18,700 nucleotides of DNA from JAIVGV01 sp045807785 (GCA_045807785.1 JBJMGS010000278.1:1-18700), one strand, 5' to 3'. Counted from the first letter of the stretch, positions 1 through 8,005 are shown. Notes: generated from the letters alone by a model not told the origin. Program-made: numbers and translations.

Positions 1-77
1 CGCTTTCGTTTTACACGCCCCTGTCTCGCGCGATTCAGTTCATCGCCAGCCCTTCTCACCCCGCGCCGACGCGTCAT
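1..77 (-). CDS. Possible start of a downstream gene, cut by window edge
   Basis: An ATG lies 6 nt after the stop codon of the dipeptidase gene, on the same strand. It opens a frame that stays open for 25 codons to the window edge. The visible peptide is rich in Arg and begins MTRRRGVRRAGDELN. A purine-rich stretch that includes the dipeptidase stop codon could act as a weak ribosome binding site. I do not recognise the product. The frame is short and sits in GC-rich DNA, where open frames arise by chance, so it may not be a gene. Confidence 0.22.
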   Translation of the reverse strand, partial: MTRRRGVRRAGDELNRARQGRVKRK

Positions 78-83
78 GACTCT

Positions 84-1469
84 TTACTTCTTCGCGCCGA
101 TGCGGCGCAGGCTCCCCGTGCCGCTCACCTGCCCGCGGTTCGCGGCGCGCGCCACGCGCTCGGCTTCCGACATGGCGCGCAGCAGATTCTCGCCCAAGAC
201 CTTGCGCACGTCCTGTTCGCTGTGGCCGCGCTTGAGCAGCTCGTAAGTGATGTTCGGCAGCTTCGAGATTTCGTCCATGTCGGCGGGCAGCTCGTTCTCG
301 ACGCCGTCGAAGTCCGAACCGATGCCGACGTGATCGATGCCGGCGACCTTAATGACGTGCTCGAAGTGTTCCATCAAGACCGAGAGCGGGACTGACGGCA
401 GAGGGTTCGCGTCCGACAGCTTCTTCAACTCGGCTTCGAGCCGTTTGGGATCGTCCTTGAACTGCGCCTGCAAGGCGTCTCGCTGCGACTTCAGTTTCGC
501 GTCGCGCGCCTGCGAGGCGTGGTAGTAGTCCATGCTGATGAAGGCGGGGTAGAAGTTGACCATCACGACGCCGCCGTTTTTGGCGATGCGGCGCAGCAGA
601 TCGTCCGGGATGTTGCGCGGGCGGTCGGCGAGCGCGCGCGCCGAAGAGTGCGAGGCGATGACGGGCGCGGTCGAGACGTCGAGCACGTCCGACATCGTCT
701 TGTCCGAGACGTGCGAGATGTCCACGAACATGCCGAGGCGGTTCATCTCGCGCACGACCTCTTTGCCGAAATCCGACAGGCCGTTGTGCGTCGGCTTGTC
801 GCAGCACGAGTCGGCCCAGTTGTTCGTGTTGTTGTGCGTGAGGGTCATATAGCGCACGCCGAGGCGGTAGAAGACGCGCAGCGCGTCGAGCGAGTCCTCG
901 ATGGCGTGCCCGCCCTCGATGCCCATCAGCGCGGCGACACGGCCCTGCCGCTTCGCGCGCCGGATGTCTTCGACCGAGTTGGCGAGCACGAGATCGTTCG
1001 GGTGCTGTTCGGCGGCGCGGTAGACGCGGTCGATCAGATCAAGCGCGCGCCGCGCCGCGCCGCCCTTCTCCGCATAGACGCGATCCACGAAGACGGAGAA
1101 GAACTCGGCGGTCAGGCCGCCCTGCTTCATGCGCGCGATGTCGGTCTGGTGCAGCCCCACGGACGACGTGCCGATGTCGTAGTCGTCGTCGTACATGAAC
1201 GAGAGGATGTCGTTATGCGTATCGACGACGACGGACGAGCGCTGGAGCTTGAGTGCGCGCTCCCAGAGCTTCGCGTCAACCGGCGCGCCGCCGATGGTCG
1301 GCAAGGACGTTGACGACGCGGCTGTATTCCTAAGCGTGTCGGTGACGGGCGCCGACTTCGCGCTCACCTTCTGCGGCTTCGACGCAGTTTGCGCCAACGA
1401 CGCGGCGGCGAATGAGAGTGTCAGCGCGGACGCGAGCGCGGCGCGGCGAAAGGTTTGTGATCTATTCAT
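84..1469 (-). CDS. Secreted membrane-type dipeptidase, peptidase family M19
   Basis: A 461-residue zinc dipeptidase of the renal dipeptidase (M19) family, expected to hydrolyse dipeptides outside the cytoplasm. Residues 1-26 form a signal peptide: an Arg pair, a hydrophobic core, and an SLA site before Gln27. The binuclear zinc ligands are visible: the HxD pair His85/Asp87 in DTHND, Glu185 in GIEGGHA, His253 in ISHVSD, His274 in ASHSSAR, and Asp386 in GSDFDGV. A charged helical insertion of about 45 residues (roughly 315-360) lies between the last His and the Asp motif, as in many bacterial members. The ATG at 1469 has only a weak purine-rich region upstream, but it is the start that gives a complete signal peptide. 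The patatin gene lies upstream on the same strand, separated by 126 nt that contain a heptamer repeat element. The family call is firm; the substrate is not known. Confidence 0.95.
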   Translation of the reverse strand: MNRSQTFRRAALASALTLSFAAASLAQTASKPQKVSAKSAPVTDTLRNTAASSTSLPTIGGAPVDAKLWERALKLQRSSVVVDTHNDILSFMYDDDYDIGTSSVGLHQTDIARMKQGGLTAEFFSVFVDRVYAEKGGAARRALDLIDRVYRAAEQHPNDLVLANSVEDIRRAKRQGRVAALMGIEGGHAIEDSLDALRVFYRLGVRYMTLTHNNTNNWADSCCDKPTHNGLSDFGKEVVREMNRLGMFVDISHVSDKTMSDVLDVSTAPVIASHSSARALADRPRNIPDDLLRRIAKNGGVVMVNFYPAFISMDYYHASQARDAKLKSQRDALQAQFKDDPKRLEAELKKLSDANPLPSVPLSVLMEHFEHVIKVAGIDHVGIGSDFDGVENELPADMDEISKLPNITYELLKRGHSEQDVRKVLGENLLRAMSEAERVARAANRGQVSGTGSLRRIGAKK

Positions 1470-1542
1470 GGTTTGTCGGTTCTCTTCGGCGGACTAGAGT
1501 CGGAAGTGAGCCGTACTTTACCGAAGAGACCCACGAGAGAGC

Positions 1543-1604
1543 AAGGATGAAGGATGACAGAAAGGCTGACACGCAATCAGCCGCGTTCCCATCCTTCATC
1601 CTTT
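1543..1604. repeat. Heptamer inverted-repeat element 1 (GGATGAA type)
   Basis: The left arm AAGGATGAAGGATG (1543-1556) is perfectly complementary to CATCCTTCATCCTT (1590-1603). Each arm holds two GGATGAA-type heptamers. The 33-nt centre contains its own small hairpin, GGCTGA with TCAGCC. The right arm overlaps the 3' end of the patatin gene, so the patatin stop codon (1596-1598) is part of a repeat unit. The same heptamer is used in the element at 5468-5563. Confidence 0.85.
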
Positions 1605-2768
1605 GTCCAGGTGCGTGATCATCGCGTTGTAGCCGGCTCGGACGAGGGCTTGGAGGCGCGCGTCGGACATGCCGAACTCGGTCGTGCCGTAGCCTTGGGC
1701 GGGCAGGCGGCAGATGAACTGCTCGTGATCGTTGATGTAGCCCTTGTCGTTCGCCTGCATCATCGTGTCCATGATGCGCATGACGCGCTGCGCCGTGCGG
1801 AGCTTGTCGGCGAGGTGCTTCGCCGCCTCGCCGCCGCCGGAGTCGGGCACGGGCAGCGTCTCGTCGATGAGCAGACCGAGGCTGCCGGCGTCACCCGCCA
1901 CGGTGTCGCCCATCACGTCGCGCACTTCCGTATCGCCCGCGGGCTCGTCAACGATGAGCCGGATCGGAAAGTTAGAGATGACGCCGCCGTCAACGATGAT
2001 GTTGCCCCTGCCCTGCTCGCCGAGCTTCGGATCGCCGCGGTACGCTCCCCACTCGCGCTGCCACGGCACTTCGCGCCACACGAAAGGGATGCTCATGGAC
2101 ATGCGCACGCCCCACGCGACCGGAAGCTGCGGCGCGGTGCGGTGGTTGAGGACGAGCATCTCGTTGGCGGTCGTGTCGGTGGCGACGAGCGAAAGATCGG
2201 TCTGCGTCTTGGCGTGGAACTCGGCGAAGGTGTCTGTGCTCGTCACGCCGTTGCCGCTCCTCGCGCCGCCTTCGTCGAGCATCCGCCGGAGCCAGCTCAG
2301 GAAGTTGTCGCCCGCGAACAGCCCGCCGCACTCGACGAAGCCGAAGAGTTGCCGGTAGTGCGCGTCGTCGAGCATGGCGTTCAAGAGCTTGCGGTCGAAC
2401 CATTCCCAATTGGGCAGCCCCGGCACGTGGATGCGCTGGAAGATTTCGGCGGTGACGCTCGCGTCGCGCATCGCCTGATCGAAGTCTGCCGGGCGGGGCA
2501 CGTCCATGAATGAAGAGAAGAGCGGCACGGGGTCGCCCGCGGCGTCCGTGATGACGTTGCCTTCCGGGTCTTTCAACTTCTCGTTGACGGCGGCGAGCAT
2601 CGCGTCGGCGTCGTAGCCCGCGGCGAGTAGCGTCGCCGTGATCGCGCCCGCGCTCGTCCCAATCAGGCGACGGTGCGTGTGCCCGCGCTCGCGCAGGGCG
2701 CGCAGCGCGCCGACGAAGACCGAGCCCTTCGCGCCGCCGCCCTCGAAAACCATGTCGTAGAGAGCCAT
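1596..2768 (-). CDS. Patatin-like phospholipase family protein
   Basis: A 390-residue patatin-fold lipid acyl hydrolase with a Ser-Asp catalytic dyad. The oxyanion-hole motif GGGAKG is at residues 10-15, the nucleophile elbow GTSAG at 37-41 (Ser39), and the Asp motif DGG at 260-262 (Asp260). No signal peptide or transmembrane segment is seen, so the protein is probably cytoplasmic. The frame stays open upstream to 2846. The start at 2768 is preferred because AGGAGG lies 6 nt before it, the patatin core begins within a few residues, and a good promoter (2843-2871) overlaps the longer candidate start. The C-terminal last codon and stop lie inside a heptamer repeat element. It is transcribed divergently from acs. 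The lipid substrate cannot be told from sequence. Confidence 0.92.
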   Translation of the reverse strand: MALYDMVFEGGGAKGSVFVGALRALRERGHTHRRLIGTSAGAITATLLAAGYDADAMLAAVNEKLKDPEGNVITDAAGDPVPLFSSFMDVPRPADFDQAMRDASVTAEIFQRIHVPGLPNWEWFDRKLLNAMLDDAHYRQLFGFVECGGLFAGDNFLSWLRRMLDEGGARSGNGVTSTDTFAEFHAKTQTDLSLVATDTTANEMLVLNHRTAPQLPVAWGVRMSMSIPFVWREVPWQREWGAYRGDPKLGEQGRGNIIVDGGVISNFPIRLIVDEPAGDTEVRDVMGDTVAGDAGSLGLLIDETLPVPDSGGGEAAKHLADKLRTAQRVMRIMDTMMQANDKGYINDHEQFICRLPAQGYGTTEFGMSDARLQALVRAGYNAMITHLDKG

Positions 2769-2774
2769 CGTGAT

Positions 2775-2780
2775 CCTCCT
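2775..2780 (-). promoter_or_regulatory. Ribosome binding site of the patatin gene
   Basis: AGGAGG on the minus strand, 6 nt before the ATG at 2768. It decides the start in favour of the 390-residue protein over an extended 416-residue frame. Confidence 0.8.
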
Positions 2781-2842
2781 CGAATCAGTTGAAGTGAGTG
2801 TCGGTTCGCGCGCGGCGAGGGCGACGTGTGCGAGCGCGAGGC

Positions 2843-2871
2843 ACATTAAACGCGCCCCGCCACGGTGTCAA
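2843..2871 (-). promoter_or_regulatory. Candidate sigma-70 type promoter for the patatin gene
   Basis: On the minus strand a perfect -35 TTGACA (2866-2871) is followed after 17 nt by TAATGT (2843-2848), a half-matching -10. Transcription would start near 2836 and give a leader of about 68 nt. It lies in the 234-nt divergent gap shared with acs. On the plus strand I see only weak candidates for acs, such as TTGTCG followed by TACACA with an 18-nt gap. Confidence 0.5.
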
Positions 2872-3002
2872 CGCTTTTCGCCGCGCGGGCGCACGTTGTC
2901 GCGGCGCGCGTTTCTGTGGTACACAGAGCCAACGACTGACTGCAAGACAGAAAGGGCGGGCTTGCGAGCCGCGGAGTTTCCGAAGAGGCGATCCAACAGA
3001 TC

Positions 3003-4961
3003 ATGTCCACCTCGACGACTAACATCGAATCGACGCTCGACGAGCGGCGCGTCTTCCCGCCGCCCGCCGAGTTCGCGGCGCGGGCGCGCATCAAGTCCCT
3101 GGAAGAGTACGAGCGTTTGCGCGCCGAGGCGGCAAACGACCCCGAAGGTTTCTGGGCGCGCATGGCGGAGGAGTTGCACTGGTTCAAACGCTGGGACACA
3201 GTCTTGAAGTGGGAGCCGCCGCACGCCGAGTGGTTCGTCGGCGGCAAGACCAATCTCTCCTACAACTGTCTCGACCGCCATCTCACGACCGAGCGGCGCA
3301 CGAAGACCGCGCTGCTGTGGGAAGGCGAGCCGGGCGAGGTGCGCGCCTTCACCTACGAGGAGCTGCACCGCGAAGTCTGCCGCTTCGCGAACGCCTTGAA
3401 GAAGCTCGGCGTCGCGAAGGGCGACCGCATCGCGCTCTACCTGCCGCTCATCCCGGAACTCGCCATCGCGATGCTCGCCTGCGCGCGGATCGGCGCGACG
3501 CACTCGGTCGTCTTCGGCGGCTTCTCTGCCGAAGCCCTCAAGGATCGCATCAACGATGCGGGCTGCCGCGCGGTCGTCACCGCCGATGGCGGCTACCGTC
3601 GCGGCACGGAGGTGAAACTCAAGGCGGCGGTTGACGAGGCGTTGAAGGAGACGCCTTCGATTGAAGCGTGCGTCGTGGTGCGCCGCACCGGATCAGAAGT
3701 GACGATGCTGGACGGTCGCGATCACTGGTGGCACGAGTTAATCGAGACGGTTGATGACAACTGCGCGGCTGAAGAATTAGACAGCGAGCACCCGCTCTTC
3801 ATCCTCTACACTTCGGGCACGACCGGAAAACCCAAAGGCATCCTGCACACGACCGCGGGGTATCTCTTGTGGGCGCATCTCACGACGAAGTGGGTCTTCG
3901 ATCTTAAAGATGAAGACGTGTACTGGTGTACGGCGGACATCGGCTGGGTGACGGGCCACTCTTACGTCGTGTACGGCCCACTCTCGAACGGCACGACGTC
4001 CTTGATGTACGAGGGCGCGCCGAACCACCCGCAGCCAGACCGCTTCTGGTCGATCATCGAGCGTCACCGTGTCAACATCTTCTACACCGCGCCGACGGCG
4101 ATTCGTGCCTTCATCAAGTGGGGCGAACAGTGGCCGCGCAAACACGATCTCTCTTCCCTGCGCCTGCTCGGAACCGTCGGCGAGCCGATCAACCCCGAAG
4201 CGTGGATGTGGTATCGCGAAGTGATCGGAGGCAACCGCTGCCCCGTCGTTGACACTTGGTGGCAGACCGAGACGGGCGGCATCATGATCTCGCCTCTGCC
4301 CGGCGCGACGCCGACCAAGCCCGGCTCGGCGACGAAGCCTCTGCCCGGCATCGATGCCGATATCGTCACTCTGACGGGCGAGCCCGTCGCGGACAATCTC
4401 GGCGGCTTCCTCGTCATCCGTCGTCCCTTCCCCTCGATGCTGCGCACGATCTGGGGAGACGACGAGCGTTTCCGGCAGACCTACTTCGGCGAGATCGAGG
4501 GCGTCTATTTCGCGGGCGACGGCGCACGCCGTGACCACGACGGTTATTTCTGGATCATGGGGCGCGTTGATGATGTCATCAACGTCAGCGGACACCGTCT
4601 GGGAACGATGGAGATCGAGAGCGCGCTCGTCTCGCACCCGGCGGTCGCCGAGGCGGCGGTCGTCGGTCGCCCCGACGAGTTGAAGGGTCAGGGCATCGTC
4701 GCCTTCGTCACGCTCGAAGGCACGCGCACGCCGTCCGACGAGTTGAACGAAGAGCTGCGCCGCCACGTGACGAAAGAGATCGGGGCGCTGGCGCGGCCCG
4801 ACCTGATCACGTTCACGGACGCGCTTCCCAAGACCCGCTCCGGCAAGATCATGCGCAGGCTTCTGCGCGAACTCGCCGCCAGCGGCGCGATCAAAGGCGA
4901 CGTGACCACGCTCGAAGACTTCTCCGTCATCGAGCGTCTGCGCGCGCAGGAAGAAGAATAG
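3003..4961 (+). CDS. acs: Acetyl-CoA synthetase (AMP-forming)
   Basis: A 652-residue adenylate-forming enzyme that activates acetate to acetyl-CoA through acetyl-AMP in the cytoplasm. The length is typical of Acs. The N-terminal Acs domain (about 35-90) is present. The ATP/AMP signature YTSGTTGKPKG is at 269-279 and WWQTETG at 419-425. The hinge and C-terminal A8 region GRVDDVINVSGHR is at about 520-532. The C-terminal TRSGKIMRR (611-619) carries Lys615, the residue known to be acetylated to control this enzyme. The ATG at 3003 has only a weak GAGG element about 14 nt upstream, but no better in-frame start keeps the N-terminal domain. It heads a co-directional run with a PilZ-like gene and a permease, separated by repeat elements. 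Confidence 0.97.
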   Translation: MSTSTTNIESTLDERRVFPPPAEFAARARIKSLEEYERLRAEAANDPEGFWARMAEELHWFKRWDTVLKWEPPHAEWFVGGKTNLSYNCLDRHLTTERRTKTALLWEGEPGEVRAFTYEELHREVCRFANALKKLGVAKGDRIALYLPLIPELAIAMLACARIGATHSVVFGGFSAEALKDRINDAGCRAVVTADGGYRRGTEVKLKAAVDEALKETPSIEACVVVRRTGSEVTMLDGRDHWWHELIETVDDNCAAEELDSEHPLFILYTSGTTGKPKGILHTTAGYLLWAHLTTKWVFDLKDEDVYWCTADIGWVTGHSYVVYGPLSNGTTSLMYEGAPNHPQPDRFWSIIERHRVNIFYTAPTAIRAFIKWGEQWPRKHDLSSLRLLGTVGEPINPEAWMWYREVIGGNRCPVVDTWWQTETGGIMISPLPGATPTKPGSATKPLPGIDADIVTLTGEPVADNLGGFLVIRRPFPSMLRTIWGDDERFRQTYFGEIEGVYFAGDGARRDHDGYFWIMGRVDDVINVSGHRLGTMEIESALVSHPAVAEAAVVGRPDELKGQGIVAFVTLEGTRTPSDELNEELRRHVTKEIGALARPDLITFTDALPKTRSGKIMRRLLRELAASGAIKGDVTTLEDFSVIERLRAQEEE

Positions 4962-4967
4962 AAAGGG

Positions 4968-5078
4968 CGGGTGTTAGGTGGCAGGGGTCAGGTGTCGGTC
5001 GAACTTTTAGGCTCTGCTTGAGCCATTCAACACAGTGAGAAAGAAGACCGGCACCCGACACCCGGCACCTAACACCCG
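4968..5078. repeat. Heptamer inverted-repeat element 2 (AGGTGTC type)
   Basis: Two 33-nt arms, 4968-5000 and 5046-5078, pair without gaps at 28 of 33 positions; the outer 13 bp (CGGGTGTTAGGTG with CACCTAACACCCG) are perfect. The left arm reads in 7-nt steps as GGGTGTT, AGGTGGC, AGGGGTC, AGGTGTC; the right arm reads as GGCACCC, GACACCC, GGCACCT, AACACCC. The 45-nt centre has a small hairpin (GGCTC with GAGCC). The element begins 6 nt after the acs stop and ends 9 nt before the next start codon. Confidence 0.9.
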
Positions 5079-5087
5079 ATTTAATTT

Positions 5088-5462
5088 ATGGCACAGACTG
5101 AGCAGCGAATCGGGCAGCGTTACGTCGCCTACTTTCCGGTGCGCGCGGAGTGGGACGAGGAGACGGGCGAGCACGTCGTGGCAGAGGGCGAGACGGAGAA
5201 CGTGGGCCCCGCGGGCGCGCTCGTCCACTTGCACCAACTGCCGCGGGTCGGGAGCCGCGTGCAGCTCTCCGTGATGGAGGAGGACGAGCCGAAGGTGCGG
5301 CTCGCGGCGGTGGTCGAGGTCTTACGCGTCGAGCGCAACCCCGTGCAGCCGCTCGCCGCGCTCCAGCTCGTCAACGCCGACGAGGAGTGGCGCGGTCTCG
5401 TCTGGGAGCCCGCCTCGACGTGGGAGATGGATCACGCCAATATCGATTACGATGATGACTGA
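5088..5462 (+). CDS. PilZ-like domain protein, possible c-di-GMP receptor
   Basis: A 124-residue soluble protein with a mostly beta-strand pattern, consistent with a single small beta-barrel. Two elements match the PilZ c-di-GMP binding signature: RxxxR at residues 7-11 (RIGQR) near the N terminus, and an (N/D)xSxxG-like motif at 38-43 (NVGPAG), where Gly40 replaces the usual Ser. The C terminus is acidic (ends YDDD). The second motif is not a full match, so c-di-GMP binding is plausible but unproven; a PilZ-fold protein with altered binding is the main alternative. There is no Shine-Dalgarno sequence before the ATG: the upstream bases are the end of a heptamer repeat arm followed by an A/T-rich 9-nt stretch. 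A diguanylate cyclase is encoded about 10 kb away in this window. Confidence 0.7.
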   Translation: MAQTEQRIGQRYVAYFPVRAEWDEETGEHVVAEGETENVGPAGALVHLHQLPRVGSRVQLSVMEEDEPKVRLAAVVEVLRVERNPVQPLAALQLVNADEEWRGLVWEPASTWEMDHANIDYDDD

Positions 5463-5467
5463 AAGGC

Positions 5468-5563
5468 AAGGATGAAGGATGAAGGATGAAGGATGAAGGC
5501 GTGATCATTCGGGTCGAGTGATCTCACTTTCATCCCTCATCCCTCATCCTTCATCCTTTCATT
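5468..5563. repeat. Heptamer inverted-repeat element 3 (GGATGAA type)
   Basis: Four exact tandem copies of GGATGAA (5470-5497) form the left arm. The right arm (5529-5556) has four inverted units: TTCATCC, CTCATCC, CTCATCC, TTCATCC, followed by a partial fifth. The centre is about 31 nt and contains GTGATC twice. The element starts 5 nt after the PilZ-like stop codon and ends 3 nt before the GTG start of the permease gene. Element 1 uses the same heptamer. Confidence 0.93.
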
Positions 5564-5566
5564 CCC

Positions 5567-6835
5567 GTGGCAGAAAAGATCGAGAAAGAGGACGTAAAGG
5601 AGGTGGCGGGGGCGGCGGCAGAGACGGCTGCCGCGTCGGCAACCGCCGTGGCGGGGGCGGCGAGCTGGGCGCAGACGCGCATCATCCTGCGGCTGCTCAT
5701 CGTCGTGCTGGCGGTGGCGGCGCTCATCTGGTCGCTCTATAAGTTGCAGGGCGTGCTGCTCCTGCTCGTGCTCGCCATCTTCTTCGCCTACCTGATCGCG
5801 CCGCTCGTCGAGCTGGTTCACCGACCGATCAAACTCGGCGGTCGCGCGCGCCTGATGCCGCGCGCCTTAGCCATCGGCATCGTCTATCTCGCCATCTTCG
5901 GCTCCATCGGCCTGGCGATCTTCCTGCTGCTCCCCGCCATCGGCGATCAGTTCGCCGAGTTCGGCAAGCAAGCGCCGTCTTACTACAAGAGCGTTTCCGA
6001 ACGCGCGCAGAGTTTAGACAGACTCTACGAGCGCGTCCCGCCGGGCGCGCGCGAGACCGTCAAGCGAACGGTCAGCAATGGTTTCGACAGCATCAGCGCG
6101 TACGTCCAGACCTCGGTCGCGGACACGGTGCCGGTCATCATCGCGCACGTGCCGTGGCTCATCCTGATCCCGATCCTCGCCTTCTTTCTCCTGAAGGACG
6201 CCGACAGCTTCCGTCGCTCAGCCCTCCAGATGCTGCCGCGCGGACGGCTCCGCTGGCGCGGCGACGAGCTGTTTCAGGACGTGAACGCGGCGCTCGCCGC
6301 CTACATCCGCGCGCAGCTCATCGCGTGCCTCCTCATCGGACTGCTCTGCACGCTCGGCTTTATCTTGCTCGGCGTACCTTACGCGCTCGTGCTCGGACTC
6401 ATCGCGGGCTTTTTCGAGTTCATCCCGCTCGCGGGGCCCCTCGCCGTCGCCGTCATCGCGACGGTCGTCGCGAGCTTCCATTCGGGCGGCACGGCGGCGG
6501 CGGTCGTCCTCTTCCTCCTCGTGCTGCGTATCCTGCAAGACTACGTCTTCTACCCGCGCATCATCGGCTCGGGCATCCACCTGCACCCGCTCGCCGTCAT
6601 CCTCGCCATCCTCGCGGGCGCGGAACTGGCCGGCGTGGCCGGCATCTTCCTCGCCATCCCGCTCATCGCCGTCCTCTCCGTCACTTACCGCCACTGGATG
6701 GAGCACCGCGGACGCGATCAGGGGCTCGTCGCCACGCTGCTCAAACCCGCCGAGGCGACGACGGACGCGCCAGCCAAGGCGGACGCGCCGGCGACGACCG
6801 ACGACTCACTCGAAGGCGTGAAGTCGCCGGCCTGA
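5567..6835 (+). CDS. AI-2E family transporter (TqsA/YdiK-like permease)
   Basis: A 422-residue polytopic inner-membrane protein of the AI-2E (UPF0118) family. After an Ala-rich charged leader (1-35), hydrophobic segments occur near 38-58, 61-82, 102-124, 190-210, 248-272, 274-300, 308-322 and 335-372, about eight in all. The soluble loop between the third and fourth segments (about 125-188) is typical of the family, as is the region around FFEFIPLAGP (282-291). Family members include exporters of the quorum signal AI-2 and sodium/proton antiporters, so the substrate is open. The tail after 385 is low-complexity (Ala, Thr, Asp, Pro). The GTG at 5567 lies only 3 nt after a heptamer repeat arm and has no Shine-Dalgarno site. 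Convergent with carA, 36 nt away. Confidence 0.9.
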   Translation: MAEKIEKEDVKEVAGAAAETAAASATAVAGAASWAQTRIILRLLIVVLAVAALIWSLYKLQGVLLLLVLAIFFAYLIAPLVELVHRPIKLGGRARLMPRALAIGIVYLAIFGSIGLAIFLLLPAIGDQFAEFGKQAPSYYKSVSERAQSLDRLYERVPPGARETVKRTVSNGFDSISAYVQTSVADTVPVIIAHVPWLILIPILAFFLLKDADSFRRSALQMLPRGRLRWRGDELFQDVNAALAAYIRAQLIACLLIGLLCTLGFILLGVPYALVLGLIAGFFEFIPLAGPLAVAVIATVVASFHSGGTAAAVVLFLLVLRILQDYVFYPRIIGSGIHLHPLAVILAILAGAELAGVAGIFLAIPLIAVLSVTYRHWMEHRGRDQGLVATLLKPAEATTDAPAKADAPATTDDSLEGVKSPA

Positions 6836-6871
6836 GCCGCACGCGTCCGGACGATCTTTCCCGAAAGCTAT

Positions 6872-8005
6872 CTAGGTTGAAATTGTCTCGCCGGATTGGG
6901 CGCGCTCCATCAGCTCGACGAAGCGGCGGAAGTGGTGCTCGGCGTCGTGTGGGCCGGGCGCGGCTTCCGGGTGGTACTGCACGGAGAAGACTGGCAGGCG
7001 TTTGTGGCGCATCCCCTCGACGCAATTGTCGTTGAGGTTGATGTGCGTGACTTCGACTTCGGCGGGCAGGCTCTCCGCGCTGACCGCGAAGCCGTGGTTG
7101 TGCGAAGTGATCTCGACCGCGCCGCTCGACTCTTCGCGCACGGGCTGGTTGCCGCCGCGGTGCCCGAAGCGCAGCTTGTAAGTTGTCCCGCCGAAGGCTC
7201 GCCCCAACAGTTGGTGGCCGAAGCAGATGCCGAAGGTCGGCGTGCCCGAATCAGTCAGCGCGCGAATCTCCTCGACGACCGCCGTCATCGAAGCCGGATC
7301 GCCGGGGCCGTTCGAGAGGAAGATGCCGTCCGGCTTGAGCGAGAGGACTTCCGCGGCGGGCGTCGCCGCGGGCACGACCGTCAGGCGGCAGCCGCGCCGC
7401 GCGAACTCGCGCAAGGAATTCGTCTTCACGCCGAAGTCGTAGCAGACGACGTGGAAACGCTCCTCGCCCTCAGCCTTCACCTCATAAGCTTTCTTCGTCG
7501 TGACGACGCTCGCCAGCTCCCTGTTCTCCATCGGCTGCGAGTTGCGCGCCTTCTCAAGGACACTCTGCTCGTCGGCGTCGGTCGCGGATAGGCAGGCGCG
7601 CATCGCGCCGCGATCTCGGATGTGACGCACGAGCGCGCGCGTGTCGATGTGATCAATCGCCGGGATGTTCCAGCGCTTCAGGTATGCGTCGAGCGTCTCC
7701 TCGGCGCGCCAGCTCGAAGCCGTCCGGCTCGCCTCTCTGACGACGAAGCCCTCGACCCACGGTCGCGCCGATTCCGAGTCCGCCGCGTTCACGCCATAGT
7801 TGCCGATCAAAGGGTACGTCATGCACACGATCTGCCCCGCGTAGGACGGATCGGTCAGCACCTCCTGATAACCCGACATCGAAGTGTTGAAGACCATCTC
7901 CCCGCACACCTCTCCCTCCGCCCCCCACGAGCGACCACGAAAGGTGCGTCCATCTTCGAGCGCGAGCAGCGCGGACTTTGATTGCGTCATGTTCGATTGC
8001 GTCAT
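6872..8005 (-). CDS. carA: Carbamoyl-phosphate synthase small subunit
   Basis: A 377-residue glutamine amidotransferase subunit that releases ammonia from glutamine and channels it to CarB for carbamoyl phosphate, used in pyrimidine and arginine synthesis. The N-terminal CarA domain (about 10-145) contains the typical TSMSGYQEVLTDPSYAGQ stretch. The class I GATase domain has NGPGDP at 232-237, the nucleophile Cys261 in GICFGHQ, and His345/Glu347 in QYHPE. The ATG at 8005 overlaps the stop of the upstream TPR gene by 4 nt (ATGA), which implies translational coupling. A second ATG at 7990 starts a near copy of the first five codons (MTQSN then MTQSK), so translation could begin at either. carB is not in the window; the gene is convergent with the permease. 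Confidence 0.97.
   Translation of the reverse strand: MTQSNMTQSKSALLALEDGRTFRGRSWGAEGEVCGEMVFNTSMSGYQEVLTDPSYAGQIVCMTYPLIGNYGVNAADSESARPWVEGFVVREASRTASSWRAEETLDAYLKRWNIPAIDHIDTRALVRHIRDRGAMRACLSATDADEQSVLEKARNSQPMENRELASVVTTKKAYEVKAEGEERFHVVCYDFGVKTNSLREFARRGCRLTVVPAATPAAEVLSLKPDGIFLSNGPGDPASMTAVVEEIRALTDSGTPTFGICFGHQLLGRAFGGTTYKLRFGHRGGNQPVREESSGAVEITSHNHGFAVSAESLPAEVEVTHINLNDNCVEGMRHKRLPVFSVQYHPEAAPGPHDAEHHFRRFVELMERAQSGETIST

Noticed and set aside
519..1313. Long plus-strand open frame opposite the dipeptidase
   Set aside because: It is rich in Arg, Val and Ala with no domain and lies fully antisense to a gene with intact zinc ligands. It is a shadow of GC-rich codon use.
1554..2513. 319-codon plus-strand open frame opposite the patatin gene
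   Set aside because: The composition (Arg, Ala, Val, His) is that of an antisense shadow, and the patatin frame has all catalytic motifs and an RBS.
2769..2846. N-terminal extension of the patatin protein that looks like a short signal peptide
   Set aside because: The extra 26 codons overlap the -10 region of the promoter, and a strong RBS precedes the ATG at 2768.
4968..5078. Heptamer stems considered as plain intrinsic terminators
   Set aside because: The stems are long with loops of 20 nt or more, and no steady U-run follows the right arm. The arms reach the next start codon, so simple termination is not enough to explain them, although it is not excluded.
5470..5556. Tandem short repeats considered as a CRISPR array or VNTR coding region
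   Set aside because: The units are 7 nt with no spacers, arranged in opposite orientations in two arms, with no cas genes near. They lie between stop and start codons.
6836..6871. Terminator between the convergent permease and carA genes
   Set aside because: Only a 10-bp palindrome CGTCCGGACG and a 4-bp CTTT/AAAG stem are visible, without a T tract.
6154..7035. 293-codon plus-strand frame overlapping the permease and carA
   Set aside because: It is an out-of-frame Arg/Pro/His-rich product of the permease DNA that runs on into antisense carA; no domain.
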